Below are positions 37,833 to 46,947 of a DNA stretch of 64,000 bases, one piece after another (positions within the stretch are counted from its first letter, which is position 1; every line of letters begins with the position of its first letter). The stretch spans positions 206,001 to 270,000 of the forward strand of contig NZ_JALJXF010000001.1 of the NCBI RefSeq assembly GCF_024169925.1, in the 5' to 3' direction. A model generated the notes under the pieces. The model was not told where the DNA came from. It saw only the letters and a list, made by a program, of their open reading frames with translations, and ran no database searches. The translations under genes were made by a program, and so were the position numbers. This stretch comes from Methylorubrum extorquens (lineage in GTDB: Bacteria > Pseudomonadota > Alphaproteobacteria > Rhizobiales > Beijerinckiaceae).

Positions 37833-38369
37833 ATGCTGCAGTCTGGAACCAAGGTCCTGCTCGCGGTCTGTGTCGCCGGCCTCATCCCCTCCGCCGCCTT
37901 TGCGCAGCGCGTCATCCCACTGGATGGAAGCGGGTCTCGGACGATCGCGTGGGATTGGGATGCCGCGCCATCCGTTGCGACGGCGCGAAACACCGTCACG
38001 CCGGACGGCATCGCCTATCGGGTCGATACGCTCGGGCCGACATCCGCATCGCCGGCCGTGGTAGCGCAGAACCTCGTCACTCCGAACGGGGCGGCGCCTG
38101 TTCCGAATGTGAATGACTGCACCTTCATTCGAGACCCGATTGCCCTGCGCGATTGTATCAACCTCTACGAGGGACAGCGTTTGGGACCGGGGCCTCGCAC
38201 CAGCACGCGTCGCCCGGGCCTGATCACGGACGAGGAGCTGCTCGACGCCGCAGGCCCGATCCCGGGGTCGATCAGGGGTCGATCCTCCGGTCGCCGCGAA
38301 CGGGTGAGCCCTCCGCCCTCGAGAGGATCCAACGCGGCCTATATCGATCAGGTCACGCCTTCGCGGTAG
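37833..38369 (+). CDS. Secreted protein of unknown function
   Basis: The 178-residue product has a clear signal peptide (TKVLLAVCVAGLIPSAAFAQ, cleavage after AFA). The mature part is rich in Pro, Ser and Arg toward the C-terminus and contains two cysteines (NDCTFIRDPIALRDC) that could form a disulfide. No domain is recognised. Codon use beyond about residue 130 is less typical, and the gene stands alone. Confidence 0.6.
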   Translation: MLQSGTKVLLAVCVAGLIPSAAFAQRVIPLDGSGSRTIAWDWDAAPSVATARNTVTPDGIAYRVDTLGPTSASPAVVAQNLVTPNGAAPVPNVNDCTFIRDPIALRDCINLYEGQRLGPGPRTSTRRPGLITDEELLDAAGPIPGSIRGRSSGRRERVSPPPSRGSNAAYIDQVTPSR

Positions 38370-38649
38370 GGCAGGGGGCGAGCCCGATCCGCACGGCTCC
38401 CCGCCGAGCCGTGCTTTCCTGCCAGATCGATCGCCGCGTCCATCGAGGGGCCATTCCCGACCGCTCGAGCCGCACTGGATACGATGCACGCCAGCCCCGC
38501 CGAATCGGTCAGGGCCGCGTTGTTCGGCATGAAAGCGTCATGATCTAACGGCAAGAGCCGGCCCCATCGAGACGGTCGCCCAGTCCCGCTTGCGATGCGC
38601 GCGGTCGTGGCGCAGGAGAGACCGCTCCCGAGAGAGGCGGCGGACATCC

Positions 38650-39705
38650 ATGAAAAAAATCAGTGAAGTCTTCTGGGGCTTGATCGGCCTCGCCGCAGTG
38701 GCGGTGTCCTGCTACCTGCTCTGGGGACAGTTGAAGACCCTCTCCTGGGCGAGCATCGAAGCGGCGTTTGCTGCCATCCCGCTCCATCACTTCCTGCTGG
38801 CCGCCCTCTCCACCCTCGTCGCCTACGCCGCGCTCGCTTGGTACGACCGGATTGCGCTGCTGCATCTGGGTGTGCGCCACATCTCGTGGCTGTTCGTATC
38901 GCTGTGCTCGTTCACGACCTACGCCCTCTCGCACAACATCGGCGCCTCGGTCTTCTCCGGCGCCCTAGTGCGCTACCGGGCCTACACCTCGAAAGGCCTC
39001 TCGGCGGCGCAGGTCGCGGTGTTGGTAGCCCTGTGCTCCTTCACCTTCGGTCTCGGCACGATCCTGCTCGGCGGCTTCGTGCTGGTCTACGATCCGAACC
39101 TCCTCGCGCGGCTCGACAACCTGCTGCCGGCGGTGTTGACCAATCCTGCGACCTCGCGGCTGGTCGGCTTCGGTCTGCTCGGTTTCGTCGCGCTCTACGT
39201 CCTCGGCTCGGTGCTGCGCTTCCGCCCGCTGACGATCCGCAACTTCAAAATCGAGTATCCGCGGCCCGGAATCATGGTGCGCCAGCTCATCGCGGCGCCG
39301 CTGGAGCTGCTGGGTGCCGCCGGCATCATCTACTTCGCCCTGCCGGATGCCCTGAACCCCGGCTTCATCCCGGTGCTCGGTATCTTCCTCGCCTCGTTCT
39401 CCGTCGCGCTCGCCTCGCACGCGCCGGGCGGCCTCGGCGTGTTCGAGCTCGTGTTCTTCACCGCCATGCAGCTTCAGACCGATGCCGAGAAAGCGCCGGT
39501 TCTCGCCGCGGTCCTGATCTTCCGCCTGTTCTACCTGATCATCCCCTTCGCCGTGGCCATCGTCGTGGTGCTGCTGTTCGAGCGCTCCCGCCTCACGAAC
39601 GCGCTCGGCAGCAAGGACGGCAAGGCCGCGCCGGAGCCGCCGCTCGTCGCGCCGGGCCTCGACAACCATGTGATCGAGCGTCGGCTCGAGAAGAAGGCGG
39701 TCTGA
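38650..39705 (+). CDS. Lysylphosphatidylglycerol synthetase-like/UPF0104 membrane protein
   Basis: The 351-residue protein has about eight membrane helices and belongs to the LPG_synthase_TM (UPF0104) group, seen in TYALSHNIGASVFSGALVRYRAY and the conserved SHAPGGLGVFELVFF. It equals the flippase half of MprF without the C-terminal transferase domain. Members transport lipids or isoprenoid intermediates across the inner membrane. No MprF-like synthetase gene is adjacent. The start ATG 38650 precedes MKKISEVFWGL; the gap before it (38370-38649) shows no gene. Confidence 0.85.
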   Translation: MKKISEVFWGLIGLAAVAVSCYLLWGQLKTLSWASIEAAFAAIPLHHFLLAALSTLVAYAALAWYDRIALLHLGVRHISWLFVSLCSFTTYALSHNIGASVFSGALVRYRAYTSKGLSAAQVAVLVALCSFTFGLGTILLGGFVLVYDPNLLARLDNLLPAVLTNPATSRLVGFGLLGFVALYVLGSVLRFRPLTIRNFKIEYPRPGIMVRQLIAAPLELLGAAGIIYFALPDALNPGFIPVLGIFLASFSVALASHAPGGLGVFELVFFTAMQLQTDAEKAPVLAAVLIFRLFYLIIPFAVAIVVVLLFERSRLTNALGSKDGKAAPEPPLVAPGLDNHVIERRLEKKAV

Positions 39706-39936
39706 TCCACCACCTTTGAAACGTCTGCCGGCGGCCGCTCCATGGAGCGAGCCGCCGGTTGCGTTTCGGGTCACTGGCTTTGGATTTCGAGTACATTTCG
39801 TCGCAGTGACGGCAGGATCGCCGATCCTTACCTCACACCGCTTCCGTGGATGAGTGGGACGCGCAGGGTTGCGGGCCTTTCAGGAACGGTTAAGCTTCGA
39901 CGGAATGAGGAGCCGTTCCGGCTCCGGATGGGTATC

Positions 39937-40077
39937 ATGGCTTCGATCAAGATTCGGGTCGCCGAAGACGGCACCTGTTCGATCTGCCGGGACGGCACGA
40001 TCATCAGCAAAGGGCTCACCCGCTCGCAGGCCGACCAGATGGTCGCCGTCCTGCGCGCCATCGAGGGGCATGCCTGA
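39937..40077 (+). CDS. Possible 46-residue small protein
   Basis: A short ORF with a sensible composition: MASIKIRVAEDGTC followed by SICRDGTIISKGLTRSQADQ. Two cysteines are three residues apart. The starts at 39928 or 39937 are both possible, with GGATGGG nearby. Protein-like character is better than in neighbouring frames, but size makes the call tentative. The adjoining region 39706-39936 is otherwise empty. Confidence 0.45.
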   Translation: MASIKIRVAEDGTCSICRDGTIISKGLTRSQADQMVAVLRAIEGHA

Positions 40078-40090
40078 CCGGCGGCCGGCC

Positions 40091-40193
40091 TAGCGCATCA
40101 TCCCGAAAGGTGGCTTCCGGCTTTTCAGGAAAAGATGATGCAAAATCAAAAGGCTGGAGCATCGTCCTGGATCCGGTATCCAGGACGATGCTC
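40091..40193 (+). repeat. Dispersed compound repeat, family 2 copy B
   Basis: The same unit as at 21782-21888 but in opposite orientation: GCGCATCATCCCGAAAGG, a palindrome closed by GATGATGC, a link CAAAATCAAAAGG, then a hairpin with 16-bp arms (40157-40172 and 40178-40193, loop CCGGT). Relative to copy A one stem pair has changed on both strands (CCCGGAT/ATCCGGG to CCTGGAT/ATCCAGG), so the stem is kept. Confidence 0.85.
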
Positions 40194-40264
40194 ACGGAGC
40201 CGAGGCGGTTACCTGCCCCCTGGCGATGCCGGCTCTCCGAGGGGACCGCGCGCATGAATCGAAA

Positions 40265-40302
40265 AGCCGAGCCGACCTTATCGGGGTCGGCTCGGCTCTT
40301 TT
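40265..40302 (-). terminator. Intrinsic terminator after chemoreceptor gene
   Basis: AGCCGAGCCGACC and GGTCGGCTCGGCT form a 13-bp perfect stem with a seven-base loop. It is flanked by AAAA on the left and CTTTT on the right, so it can work in both directions. It lies 30 bp past the chemoreceptor stop. Confidence 0.85.
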
Positions 40303-40331
40303 CGTAGGGCCGTCGGCGAGCGCGTCAGGCT

Positions 40332-42008
40332 TCAGGCGGCCCGCACCGTCGCCAGGAAGCGCCGGACCTCGGCCCGCAGGTGATCGGATTGCTGCGACAG
40401 CTCCGAGGCGGCGCCGAGCACCTGTGCGGCGGCCGTCCCGGTCTCCTCCGAGGCGCGGGCGACGCCGGTGATGTTGTGCGTGACCTCGCTGGTGCCCGTC
40501 GCGGCCTGGGCCACGTTGCGGACGATCTCCTGGGTCGCCGCGCTCTGCTCCTCGACCGCCGCCGCGATCGAGGTGGAGACGCTGCTGATCTCGCGGATTC
40601 GCCCGGTGATGTCGCCGATCGCGCTCACGGCCGTATCGGTGGAGCGCTGGATGCGGGCGATCTGCTCTGAGATGTCCGTCGTCGCCCGCGCCGTCTGGCT
40701 TGCCAACTCCTTCACCTCCGCCGCCACCACGGCGAAGCCGCGGCCCGCTTCACCGGCGCGCGCCGCCTCGATCGTCGCGTTGAGGGCCAGCAGATTGGTC
40801 TGGCCGGCGATGTCGGAGATCATCGCCACGACGTCGCCGATGCGGGCGGCGGCCTCGCTCAGATCCTGGACGAGCTGCCCGGTCTGGCCGGCCTCGTCCA
40901 CGGCGGTGCGGGAGAGGGCGGCCGACCCGTCCACCTGCCGGCCGATCTCCTGGACGGAGGTGCCGAGTTCCTCGGCGGCGGCGGCCACGGTGTTGACGTT
41001 CGTGGTCGCCTCCTCGGCGGCCGCGGCGACGGCGGTCGATTGTTCGGCCGTCTGGTTCGCGGTGCCGGCGAGGCCCTGCGCGGTCGATTGCAGCTGCGAG
41101 GCGGCCCCGCCGATGGTGGTGACGATGCCGGTGATCGTGCCCTCGAAACCCTGGATCAGGGCATTGAGCCGCTCCCCACGCTCCATCTTCAGCGCCTGAT
41201 CGGCATCCTGGGCGCCCTGCAGCCGTTCGCGCTCGACGGCGTTGTCGCGGAACACCGCCACGGCGCGCGCCATCGCGCCCACCTCGTCGTTCCGCTCGGC
41301 CTCGGGCAGGGCGATGTCGGTACGGCCCTCGGCGAGCCGGCCCATTGTCGCCTGCAGCGCGTTCATCGGGCGCACGATCGAGCGGATGATCGCCCAGGAA
41401 ACCGCGCCGAGGACGAGGAGGATGCCGAGTGCGATGACGCCGAGGCGTTCGATCTGCTCCCACAGCGTCGCCTTCAGGTCGTCGATATGGACGCCGGTGC
41501 CGATGTAGAGCCCCCACGGCGCGTAGAACCGGAACACGCCGAGTTTCGGCGTCGCCTCGGCGTCCGGCGTGCGCTTCCACGTGTAGACGATGGAGGCGAC
41601 CCCATCGCGCACGGCGCGCGGCAATACGTCGGCGATGAAGGCGAAGCCGGTCGTGTCCTTCAGGTCGCGGAAGCTCTGGCCGATGAGCTTCGACGTCGCA
41701 TGGGCGACGACGTTGATGTCGCGGTCGTAGACGAAGAAGTAGCCGTCCTTGCCGTGCCGCATCGATGTGACGGCGGCATAGGCGGCGGCTCGGGCCGCAG
41801 CCTCCGTCATCTCGCCTTTCTCGACACGCTGGCGATGGTGGTCGATCAGGTTGACGGCCGATTCCGTCATCAGGTTGAGGCGGTTCACGCGCTGAGTGTA
41901 CATCGCGTCGTATTGATAGCTCAGGGCGACCGTGCCGATCGCCACGAGACTCAGGGCCGACAGCACCACCAGGGCATAGAGCTTTCTCGGAATATCAAAG
42001 CGAAGCAT
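40332..42008 (-). CDS. Methyl-accepting chemotaxis protein with sCache sensor
   Basis: The 558-residue receptor has TM1 at about 11-31, a periplasmic single-Cache domain (about 35-185, with KDGYFFVYD and GLYIGTGVHIDD), TM2 at about 189-209, HAMP to about 265 and a signalling domain with the conserved tip ISDIAGQTNLLALNATIEAA. It senses a small ligand, commonly an organic acid for this Cache type, and passes the signal to CheA/CheW. GGGGG precedes the ATG at 42008. No che genes adjoin it. Confidence 0.93.
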   Translation of the reverse strand: MLRFDIPRKLYALVVLSALSLVAIGTVALSYQYDAMYTQRVNRLNLMTESAVNLIDHHRQRVEKGEMTEAAARAAAYAAVTSMRHGKDGYFFVYDRDINVVAHATSKLIGQSFRDLKDTTGFAFIADVLPRAVRDGVASIVYTWKRTPDAEATPKLGVFRFYAPWGLYIGTGVHIDDLKATLWEQIERLGVIALGILLVLGAVSWAIIRSIVRPMNALQATMGRLAEGRTDIALPEAERNDEVGAMARAVAVFRDNAVERERLQGAQDADQALKMERGERLNALIQGFEGTITGIVTTIGGAASQLQSTAQGLAGTANQTAEQSTAVAAAAEEATTNVNTVAAAAEELGTSVQEIGRQVDGSAALSRTAVDEAGQTGQLVQDLSEAAARIGDVVAMISDIAGQTNLLALNATIEAARAGEAGRGFAVVAAEVKELASQTARATTDISEQIARIQRSTDTAVSAIGDITGRIREISSVSTSIAAAVEEQSAATQEIVRNVAQAATGTSEVTHNITGVARASEETGTAAAQVLGAASELSQQSDHLRAEVRRFLATVRAA

Positions 42009-42148
42009 CGGCACACCCCCGAACGGCCCCGAGTTCGGCTTTTCCTCGCGGGGCAACGTTGGGTTGGTAATGGACCGATGTTAACGATCCCCGAAACCTG
42101 CCTGCGCCAATGGTGACGGCGACGGACATTGGACCGGGCGTCAGGCCG

Positions 42149-44290
42149 TTACACCGATCCCACCGTCCGCAGCCGCGCACGGGAATGGATCTCCGCTTGG
42201 CTCATCACCGGGGTCTCGCGGCGGAAGCGCTCGATGATCGAGCGCACGAACGGCCGGGCCTGCACGGAGGTGACGAGCACCGGCATCTCGCCCATCCGGG
42301 CCGCCTGCTCGAAGCGGTCGCGCACCGTGTTGACGAATTCCGTGAGCTTCGAGGGCTGCATCGCGAGGTAGCGCTCCTCGCGCTCGCCGACGATTGATTC
42401 GAGGAAGGCCTGCTCCCAGGCGGGTGACAGGGTGATGATCGGCAGCGTCCCGTCCGGGCCCTGATACTGGGCGCAGATCTGCCGGCCGAGGCGGGCGCGG
42501 ACATGCTCGACGATGTCGCGCGGGTTCTTCACATGGCCGGCGACCTCGGCGATGCCCTCGACGATGGAGCCGAGGTCGCGCACCGAGACCCGCTCGGCGA
42601 GCAGCAGTTGCAGCACGCGCTGGATGCCGGTGGTGGCGATCTGCGACGGCACCACTTCCTTGAGGAGTTCGGTGTGCTCCTTGGGCAGTTCGCGCAGCAG
42701 CTTCTGCACCTCGACGTGGTTCAGGAGTTCCGAGACGTGGGCCTTGATGAGTTCGGTCAGGTGGGTCGAGATCACGGTGGCCGCATCGACCACGGTGTAG
42801 CCCTTGAGCTGTGCCTGATCCCGCAGGCCGGCATCGACCCAGGTCGCGGGCAGACCGAAGGTCGGCTCCAAGAGATGCTGGCCGGGCAGCTGCACCTGAC
42901 CGCCCATGGGGTCCATCGCCATGAACTGGCCGGGGAAGACCTGGCCGGTGCCGGCCTCGATCTCCTTCACCCGCACCACGTAGGTGTTGGCCTCCAGGCT
43001 CACGTTATCGAGGATGCGCACCGAGGGCATGACGATGCCGAGTTCCGCCGCGAGCTGGCGGCGCAGGGCCTTGATCTGGTCGGTGAGCCGGTCCTGGCCC
43101 TCGCCGTTGACGAGAGCGAGGAGCGCGTAGCCCATCTCCAGCTTGAGGTCGTCGAGCTTCAGGAGATCGGTGACGGTCTCCTCCGCGGGCGCTGCGCCGG
43201 GGGCAGCGGCGCCGGGCGTGCCCTCGGCCGGCGCGGGCGGGTTTTCGCGTTGGGTCTTGGCGATGCGCCACGCCGCGTAGCCGGAGGCGCCGCCGAGCGC
43301 GAGGAAGGGCAGCATCGGCATGCCGGGCAGGAGGGCGATCAGGATCATGACGCCCGCCGACATGCCGAGGGCTTTGGGGTAGTTCGCCATCTGCTTGCCG
43401 AGCGCCTTGTCCGCCGAGCCTTTCACGCCGGCCTTCGAGACGAGGATGCCGGCCGCGGTCGAGACGATCAGCGCCGGCACCTGCGAAGCGAGCCCGTCAC
43501 CGATGGTGAGCAGGGTGTAGGTCTTGGCGGCTTCGGCGAAGCCGAGCCCGTTCTGGGCGACACCGATGATGATGCCGCCGACCACGTTGATGCCGGTGAT
43601 GAGGAGTGCGGCCACCGCGTCGCCGCGCACGAACTTCGAGGCACCGTCCATGGCTCCGAAGAACGAGGATTCCTCTTCGAGCGCCGAGCGGCGGGCCTTG
43701 GCCACCTTCTCGTCGATCAGCCCGGCCGAGAGGTCGGCGTCGATCGCCATCTGCTTGCCGGGCATGGCGTCGAGGGTGAAGCGCGCGGCCACCTCGGCGA
43801 TACGGCCCGAGCCCTTGGTGATGACGACGAAGTTCACGATGATCAGGATCGCGAAGACGATGATCCCGATCACGAAGTTGCCGCCCATCACGAAATGCCC
43901 GAAGGCCTCGATGACGTGGCCCGCCGCCGCCGTGCCCTCGTGGCCATGGCCGAGGATCAGCCGGGTCGAGGCGAGGTTGAGCGCGAGCCGTAGCAGTGTC
44001 GCGACCAGCAGCAGCGTCGGGAAGACGGTGAATTCGAGCGGATTGTCGATGAACAGCCCTGTCATCATGATCAGCACCGAGATGATGATCGAGACCGCGA
44101 GCAGCAGGTCGAGCAGGAAGGCCGGCAGCGGGAAGATCAGCACCACGAGGATGCCCATCACCGCGGTGGCGAAGAACAGGTCCGAGCGTTTGGACAGCGC
44201 CTGGAAGCTCGCCCGGTTCGGCATGCGCAGGGAGGACAGGCCGCCGAGCCCGCCTGCTCCCGCTGGAACGGCCCTGGCCGTCTCGCTCAT
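42149..44290 (-). CDS. flhA: Flagellar type III export protein FlhA
   Basis: The 713-residue protein is the core of the flagellar export gate. Its N-terminal half has eight predicted helices and the FHIPEP signatures (LLRLALNLASTRLIL, GSGRIAEVAARFTLDAMPGKQMAIDADL). The C-terminal half forms the cytosolic ring that docks chaperone-substrate complexes. Length and order are normal. It lies apart from fliI-fliJ, separated by about 5 kb, and upstream there is a CtrA-type box. Confidence 0.97.
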   Translation of the reverse strand: MSETARAVPAGAGGLGGLSSLRMPNRASFQALSKRSDLFFATAVMGILVVLIFPLPAFLLDLLLAVSIIISVLIMMTGLFIDNPLEFTVFPTLLLVATLLRLALNLASTRLILGHGHEGTAAAGHVIEAFGHFVMGGNFVIGIIVFAILIIVNFVVITKGSGRIAEVAARFTLDAMPGKQMAIDADLSAGLIDEKVAKARRSALEEESSFFGAMDGASKFVRGDAVAALLITGINVVGGIIIGVAQNGLGFAEAAKTYTLLTIGDGLASQVPALIVSTAAGILVSKAGVKGSADKALGKQMANYPKALGMSAGVMILIALLPGMPMLPFLALGGASGYAAWRIAKTQRENPPAPAEGTPGAAAPGAAPAEETVTDLLKLDDLKLEMGYALLALVNGEGQDRLTDQIKALRRQLAAELGIVMPSVRILDNVSLEANTYVVRVKEIEAGTGQVFPGQFMAMDPMGGQVQLPGQHLLEPTFGLPATWVDAGLRDQAQLKGYTVVDAATVISTHLTELIKAHVSELLNHVEVQKLLRELPKEHTELLKEVVPSQIATTGIQRVLQLLLAERVSVRDLGSIVEGIAEVAGHVKNPRDIVEHVRARLGRQICAQYQGPDGTLPIITLSPAWEQAFLESIVGEREERYLAMQPSKLTEFVNTVRDRFEQAARMGEMPVLVTSVQARPFVRSIIERFRRETPVMSQAEIHSRARLRTVGSV

Positions 44291-44337
44291 CGCGCCGAAT
44301 CCCCGAAGACGAATCGCGCGGGCCTAACCGCAGGACC

Positions 44338-44381
44338 GCACCCGGCAGGATTTGCCGGGTGCAGGGTTAGCGATGCGTTAA
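44338..44381 (-). promoter_or_regulatory. Hairpin and CtrA-type box upstream of flhA
   Basis: A perfect stem of GCACCCGGCA and TGCCGGGTGC lies at 44338-44362. Next to it TTAG-N7-TTAAC (44367-44382) matches the CtrA consensus TTAA-N7-TTAAC at all but one base. The site is about 80 bp from the flhA start, a plausible promoter distance. The same region also faces the divergent gene at 44492. Confidence 0.6.
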
Positions 44382-44491
44382 CGCCGACCCCAACAACGCC
44401 GGCCTCGAGACGGAACCTCGACCGGTGGCCGGGGCTTGGTCCGGCAACCGGCCCGGTGAACGGCCGCGAGCCTGCGGACGAGCCTCAAGTC

Positions 44492-44797
44492 ATGCGCGCC
44501 CTTCCCCTTCTCCTCCTCGCCGTGCTGGCATCGACGGCTGTGCTTGCTGCGCCGGAGCCGGAAGCGCCCGCCGTGACGCCCGCGGAGAAGGCACATGGGG
44601 CGGTGGGCGGGCGGCTCGAACCGGGCGCCAACAGCTTCACCGCCGCGCAGGTACGCGCGCGGTTTGCCGAGATGGGCTTTGCCGACGTCGCCGACCTGCA
44701 CCTCGATGGACAGGGCATCTGGCGTGGGCGCGCCGAGCATGCGGGCCGCACGCTGAGCGTCGGCATGGATTTCCGGGGCAACGTCGCTGCCGAGTAG
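44492..44797 (+). CDS. Small exported PepSY-like protein
   Basis: The 101-residue protein has a signal peptide (LPLLLLAVLASTAVLA) and a mature domain that looks like PepSY/DUF2874: SFTAAQVRARFAEMGFADV, then LDGQGIWRGRA and VGMDFRGNV. Such domains are periplasmic and of unclear role, some inhibiting proteases. The ATG at 44492 is used; the longer reading lacks a leader-like start. Confidence 0.7.
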   Translation: MRALPLLLLAVLASTAVLAAPEPEAPAVTPAEKAHGAVGGRLEPGANSFTAAQVRARFAEMGFADVADLHLDGQGIWRGRAEHAGRTLSVGMDFRGNVAAE

Positions 44798-44833
44798 CGG
44801 CTGACCGACCCCAAAGCAGATAGAGGAACGACC

Positions 44834-45550
44834 ATGGCAGCACGCGCCGTCACCGCCCTGTTCGACAACCAGGACGCCGCCGCCCGCGTCATCGATCACA
44901 TTGAGGCGGCGGGCGTGCCGCAATCGGATATCGGCATCGTCTCGCTGAACGGCACGGATCGGCCGGCTGGCGCCTCGGCCGGTGGCTCTACGGGCGAGCC
45001 GGTGGCGCCGGGCCGTGTCTCGGCAAGCGAGCATGAGAGTTCGGCGACAGAGGGGGCGGGAGCGGGGGCGACGGTCGGCACCGTCCTCGGCGGTGGCGCG
45101 GGCCTGCTCGCGAGTCTGGGGCTTCTCGCGATTCCCGGCGCCGGTCCGGTGATCGCGGCGGGCTGGCTCGTCGCCGCCCTGTCGGGGGCAGGGGTGGGAG
45201 CGGCCGCGGGCGGCCTGATCGGCGCCCTAACCGGCGCGGGGCTGAGCGGCGCCGATGCCGAGACCTATGCCGAGGGCATCCGGCGCGGGGGCACCCTGGT
45301 CACCGTGCGCGCGGACGGGGAGATCGCCGACCGTGTCATCGCTCTGATGCAGCGCGGCGGAGCGGTCGATCTCGACGAGCGCGCGGAGGGCTGGCGGGCG
45401 CAGGGTTGGACCAGCGGCACCACGGGCGAGACGCGCGCCACTGGAACGCCCTCGCCGGTACACGATCCGGCCCTCGCGCCCGAGCCGGGTACGCCGGCCG
45501 ATCCCACCGCCTCGCCGCCGACCCGCCGTCCGCCCGGCGAAATCGCATGA
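44834..45550 (+). CDS. General-stress-type protein with glycine-rich core (17M/low-temperature family)
   Basis: The 238-residue protein begins with an N-terminal domain like that of GSP17M/YflT proteins (VTALFDNQDAAARVIDHIEA). A glycine/alanine-rich hydrophobic stretch follows (about 85-140, GTVLGGGAGLLASLGLLAI), reminiscent of glycine-zipper segments, then AEGIRRGGTLVTVRA and a disordered Pro-rich tail. Homologues are stress-induced and may associate with membranes. It follows the PepSY-like gene by 36 bp and has GAGGAA before the ATG. Confidence 0.75.
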   Translation: MAARAVTALFDNQDAAARVIDHIEAAGVPQSDIGIVSLNGTDRPAGASAGGSTGEPVAPGRVSASEHESSATEGAGAGATVGTVLGGGAGLLASLGLLAIPGAGPVIAAGWLVAALSGAGVGAAAGGLIGALTGAGLSGADAETYAEGIRRGGTLVTVRADGEIADRVIALMQRGGAVDLDERAEGWRAQGWTSGTTGETRATGTPSPVHDPALAPEPGTPADPTASPPTRRPPGEIA

Positions 45551-45560
45551 TACGGCGGGT

Positions 45561-46805
45561 TTAACTGTAGAAATACTTTCGGATCAGGACGGCGAAGCCG
45601 AACACCACCATGGCCACCAGCGCGACGATGCTCGTGATCAGGTGCTTGCGCGGCTCGATCGCCGACGTGGGCACGACCGGGTCGACCACGGGCGTGAAGA
45701 ACTCGATCTGGCGGTTGGCGACGATGCGGGCCTGCTCGCTCGCGGCCAACACCTTGTTGTGGTAGAGCAGCGCGTTCTTGCGCTCGTTCTCCAGCCCCTC
45801 GAATTCCGTCATCGCCTCCGATAGCAGGCGCCGCTGATCCGGATCGGTGCTGGTCATCTGCCGTTCGATCTTCTCGATGTTGTCATCGAGATCTTGGATC
45901 TGCGCCTTCAAATCCTGAATCGGACGCCGCTCCGGCGCGAGGTCTCGCAGGCTCTGGTTGAGCTGCACCGAGAGATCGATGCGCTTCTTGCGCAGTTCCG
46001 CGATGACCATGAGGTTGTTCTTGTTGGCCGATTGCGCGTCGAGAATGCCGGCGCGGTTGCGCAGGTCGCGCATGGCACGCTGTACGGTGTGCAGGCGCTC
46101 CTCGGCGTTCTTGAGTTCGCGGGTGCTCTCGGCCAGCGCGGCGTTGCGCGCCTTGAGACTGAGCTCGTTCACCATGCGCTCGCTCTCGTCCAGGAGGGCG
46201 CGGGTCAGCGTGTAGGATTCCTGCGCATCGAAGGCGGCGACCTTCAGGCTGATGATACCGCCATTGGAATCGACCGAGGTCGTCACGCGCTTGTGCCAAT
46301 AGCGCATGAACCGCTCGATCGGCTCGTCGGCGTCGAAGCGCGAGAAGAAGTCGATGCCATCCCGCGAGAACATCTCGCGCAGCGGCATCTGCCGCTCCAT
46401 GGTCTCGATCATCTGACGGCTGGCGATGTAGCTCGTCGTGATCAGCGTGTCCTGGGCGATCATCTGCTTGGACAGGGAGCTGTTGCTGCCCGTGTCCTCG
46501 CTCTGCACCTTGTCGACGTTGCCAAGCGCCGGGCGCAGGGCGAAGCGTGCCTCGGTGATGTAGCGGTCCGAGGCGACGAGGTAGAAATAGCCGGCGGCGA
46601 TCATCGTCGGCAGCAGGAACAGCAGCACGAAGAAGGCGGGGATCCAGGGATCGCGCCGGATATGCGTCTGATAGGCGCGAATGCCCTTCTTGTGGTCGGA
46701 TTGGCGCGCGATGCGGGCGAAGCGCTTGAGCGATTCCGTAACGGCCGTCGAACGGTCGGCGGTGGTGAGCGGTGCGCTGCTCGGAGTGCTGATCTCGGTG
46801 CTCAT
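45561..46805 (-). CDS. Capsule polysaccharide export inner-membrane protein (KpsE/BexC family)
   Basis: The 414-residue protein belongs to the polysaccharide co-polymerase family. TM1 is at about 54-76 (PAFFVLLFLLPTMIAAGYFY) and TM2 at about 388-408, with a long periplasmic coiled-coil between. It works with an ABC exporter and an outer-membrane channel to export capsule. ATG 46805 follows an upstream region without homology. The KpsT-type gene lies 142 bp upstream on the same strand. Confidence 0.9.
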   Translation of the reverse strand: MSTEISTPSSAPLTTADRSTAVTESLKRFARIARQSDHKKGIRAYQTHIRRDPWIPAFFVLLFLLPTMIAAGYFYLVASDRYITEARFALRPALGNVDKVQSEDTGSNSSLSKQMIAQDTLITTSYIASRQMIETMERQMPLREMFSRDGIDFFSRFDADEPIERFMRYWHKRVTTSVDSNGGIISLKVAAFDAQESYTLTRALLDESERMVNELSLKARNAALAESTRELKNAEERLHTVQRAMRDLRNRAGILDAQSANKNNLMVIAELRKKRIDLSVQLNQSLRDLAPERRPIQDLKAQIQDLDDNIEKIERQMTSTDPDQRRLLSEAMTEFEGLENERKNALLYHNKVLAASEQARIVANRQIEFFTPVVDPVVPTSAIEPRKHLITSIVALVAMVVFGFAVLIRKYFYS

Positions 46806-46947
46806 GGTCTCGGTGCTCGCACGCCTCGCGCGGTCTGCCGCGCCGCCTCGGAGGCGGCCACACATCGCACGCTTGCGTCTCTGGCCCGCCCTCGCGGCGA
46901 AAGCGTGTCCGAACCTCGAAAGGCGGCCGGCACCGTCGTGCGACCCT

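Noticed and set aside
38348..38647. A 99-codon minus-strand frame before the flippase-like gene
   Set aside because: No ribosome site, low-complexity composition and no family; treated as empty sequence.
44412..44440. Possible EcfG-type general-stress promoter (GGAAC then GCTT) near the stress-protein genes
   Set aside because: The second element should be CGTT-like at 16-17 bp; the match is too poor to call.
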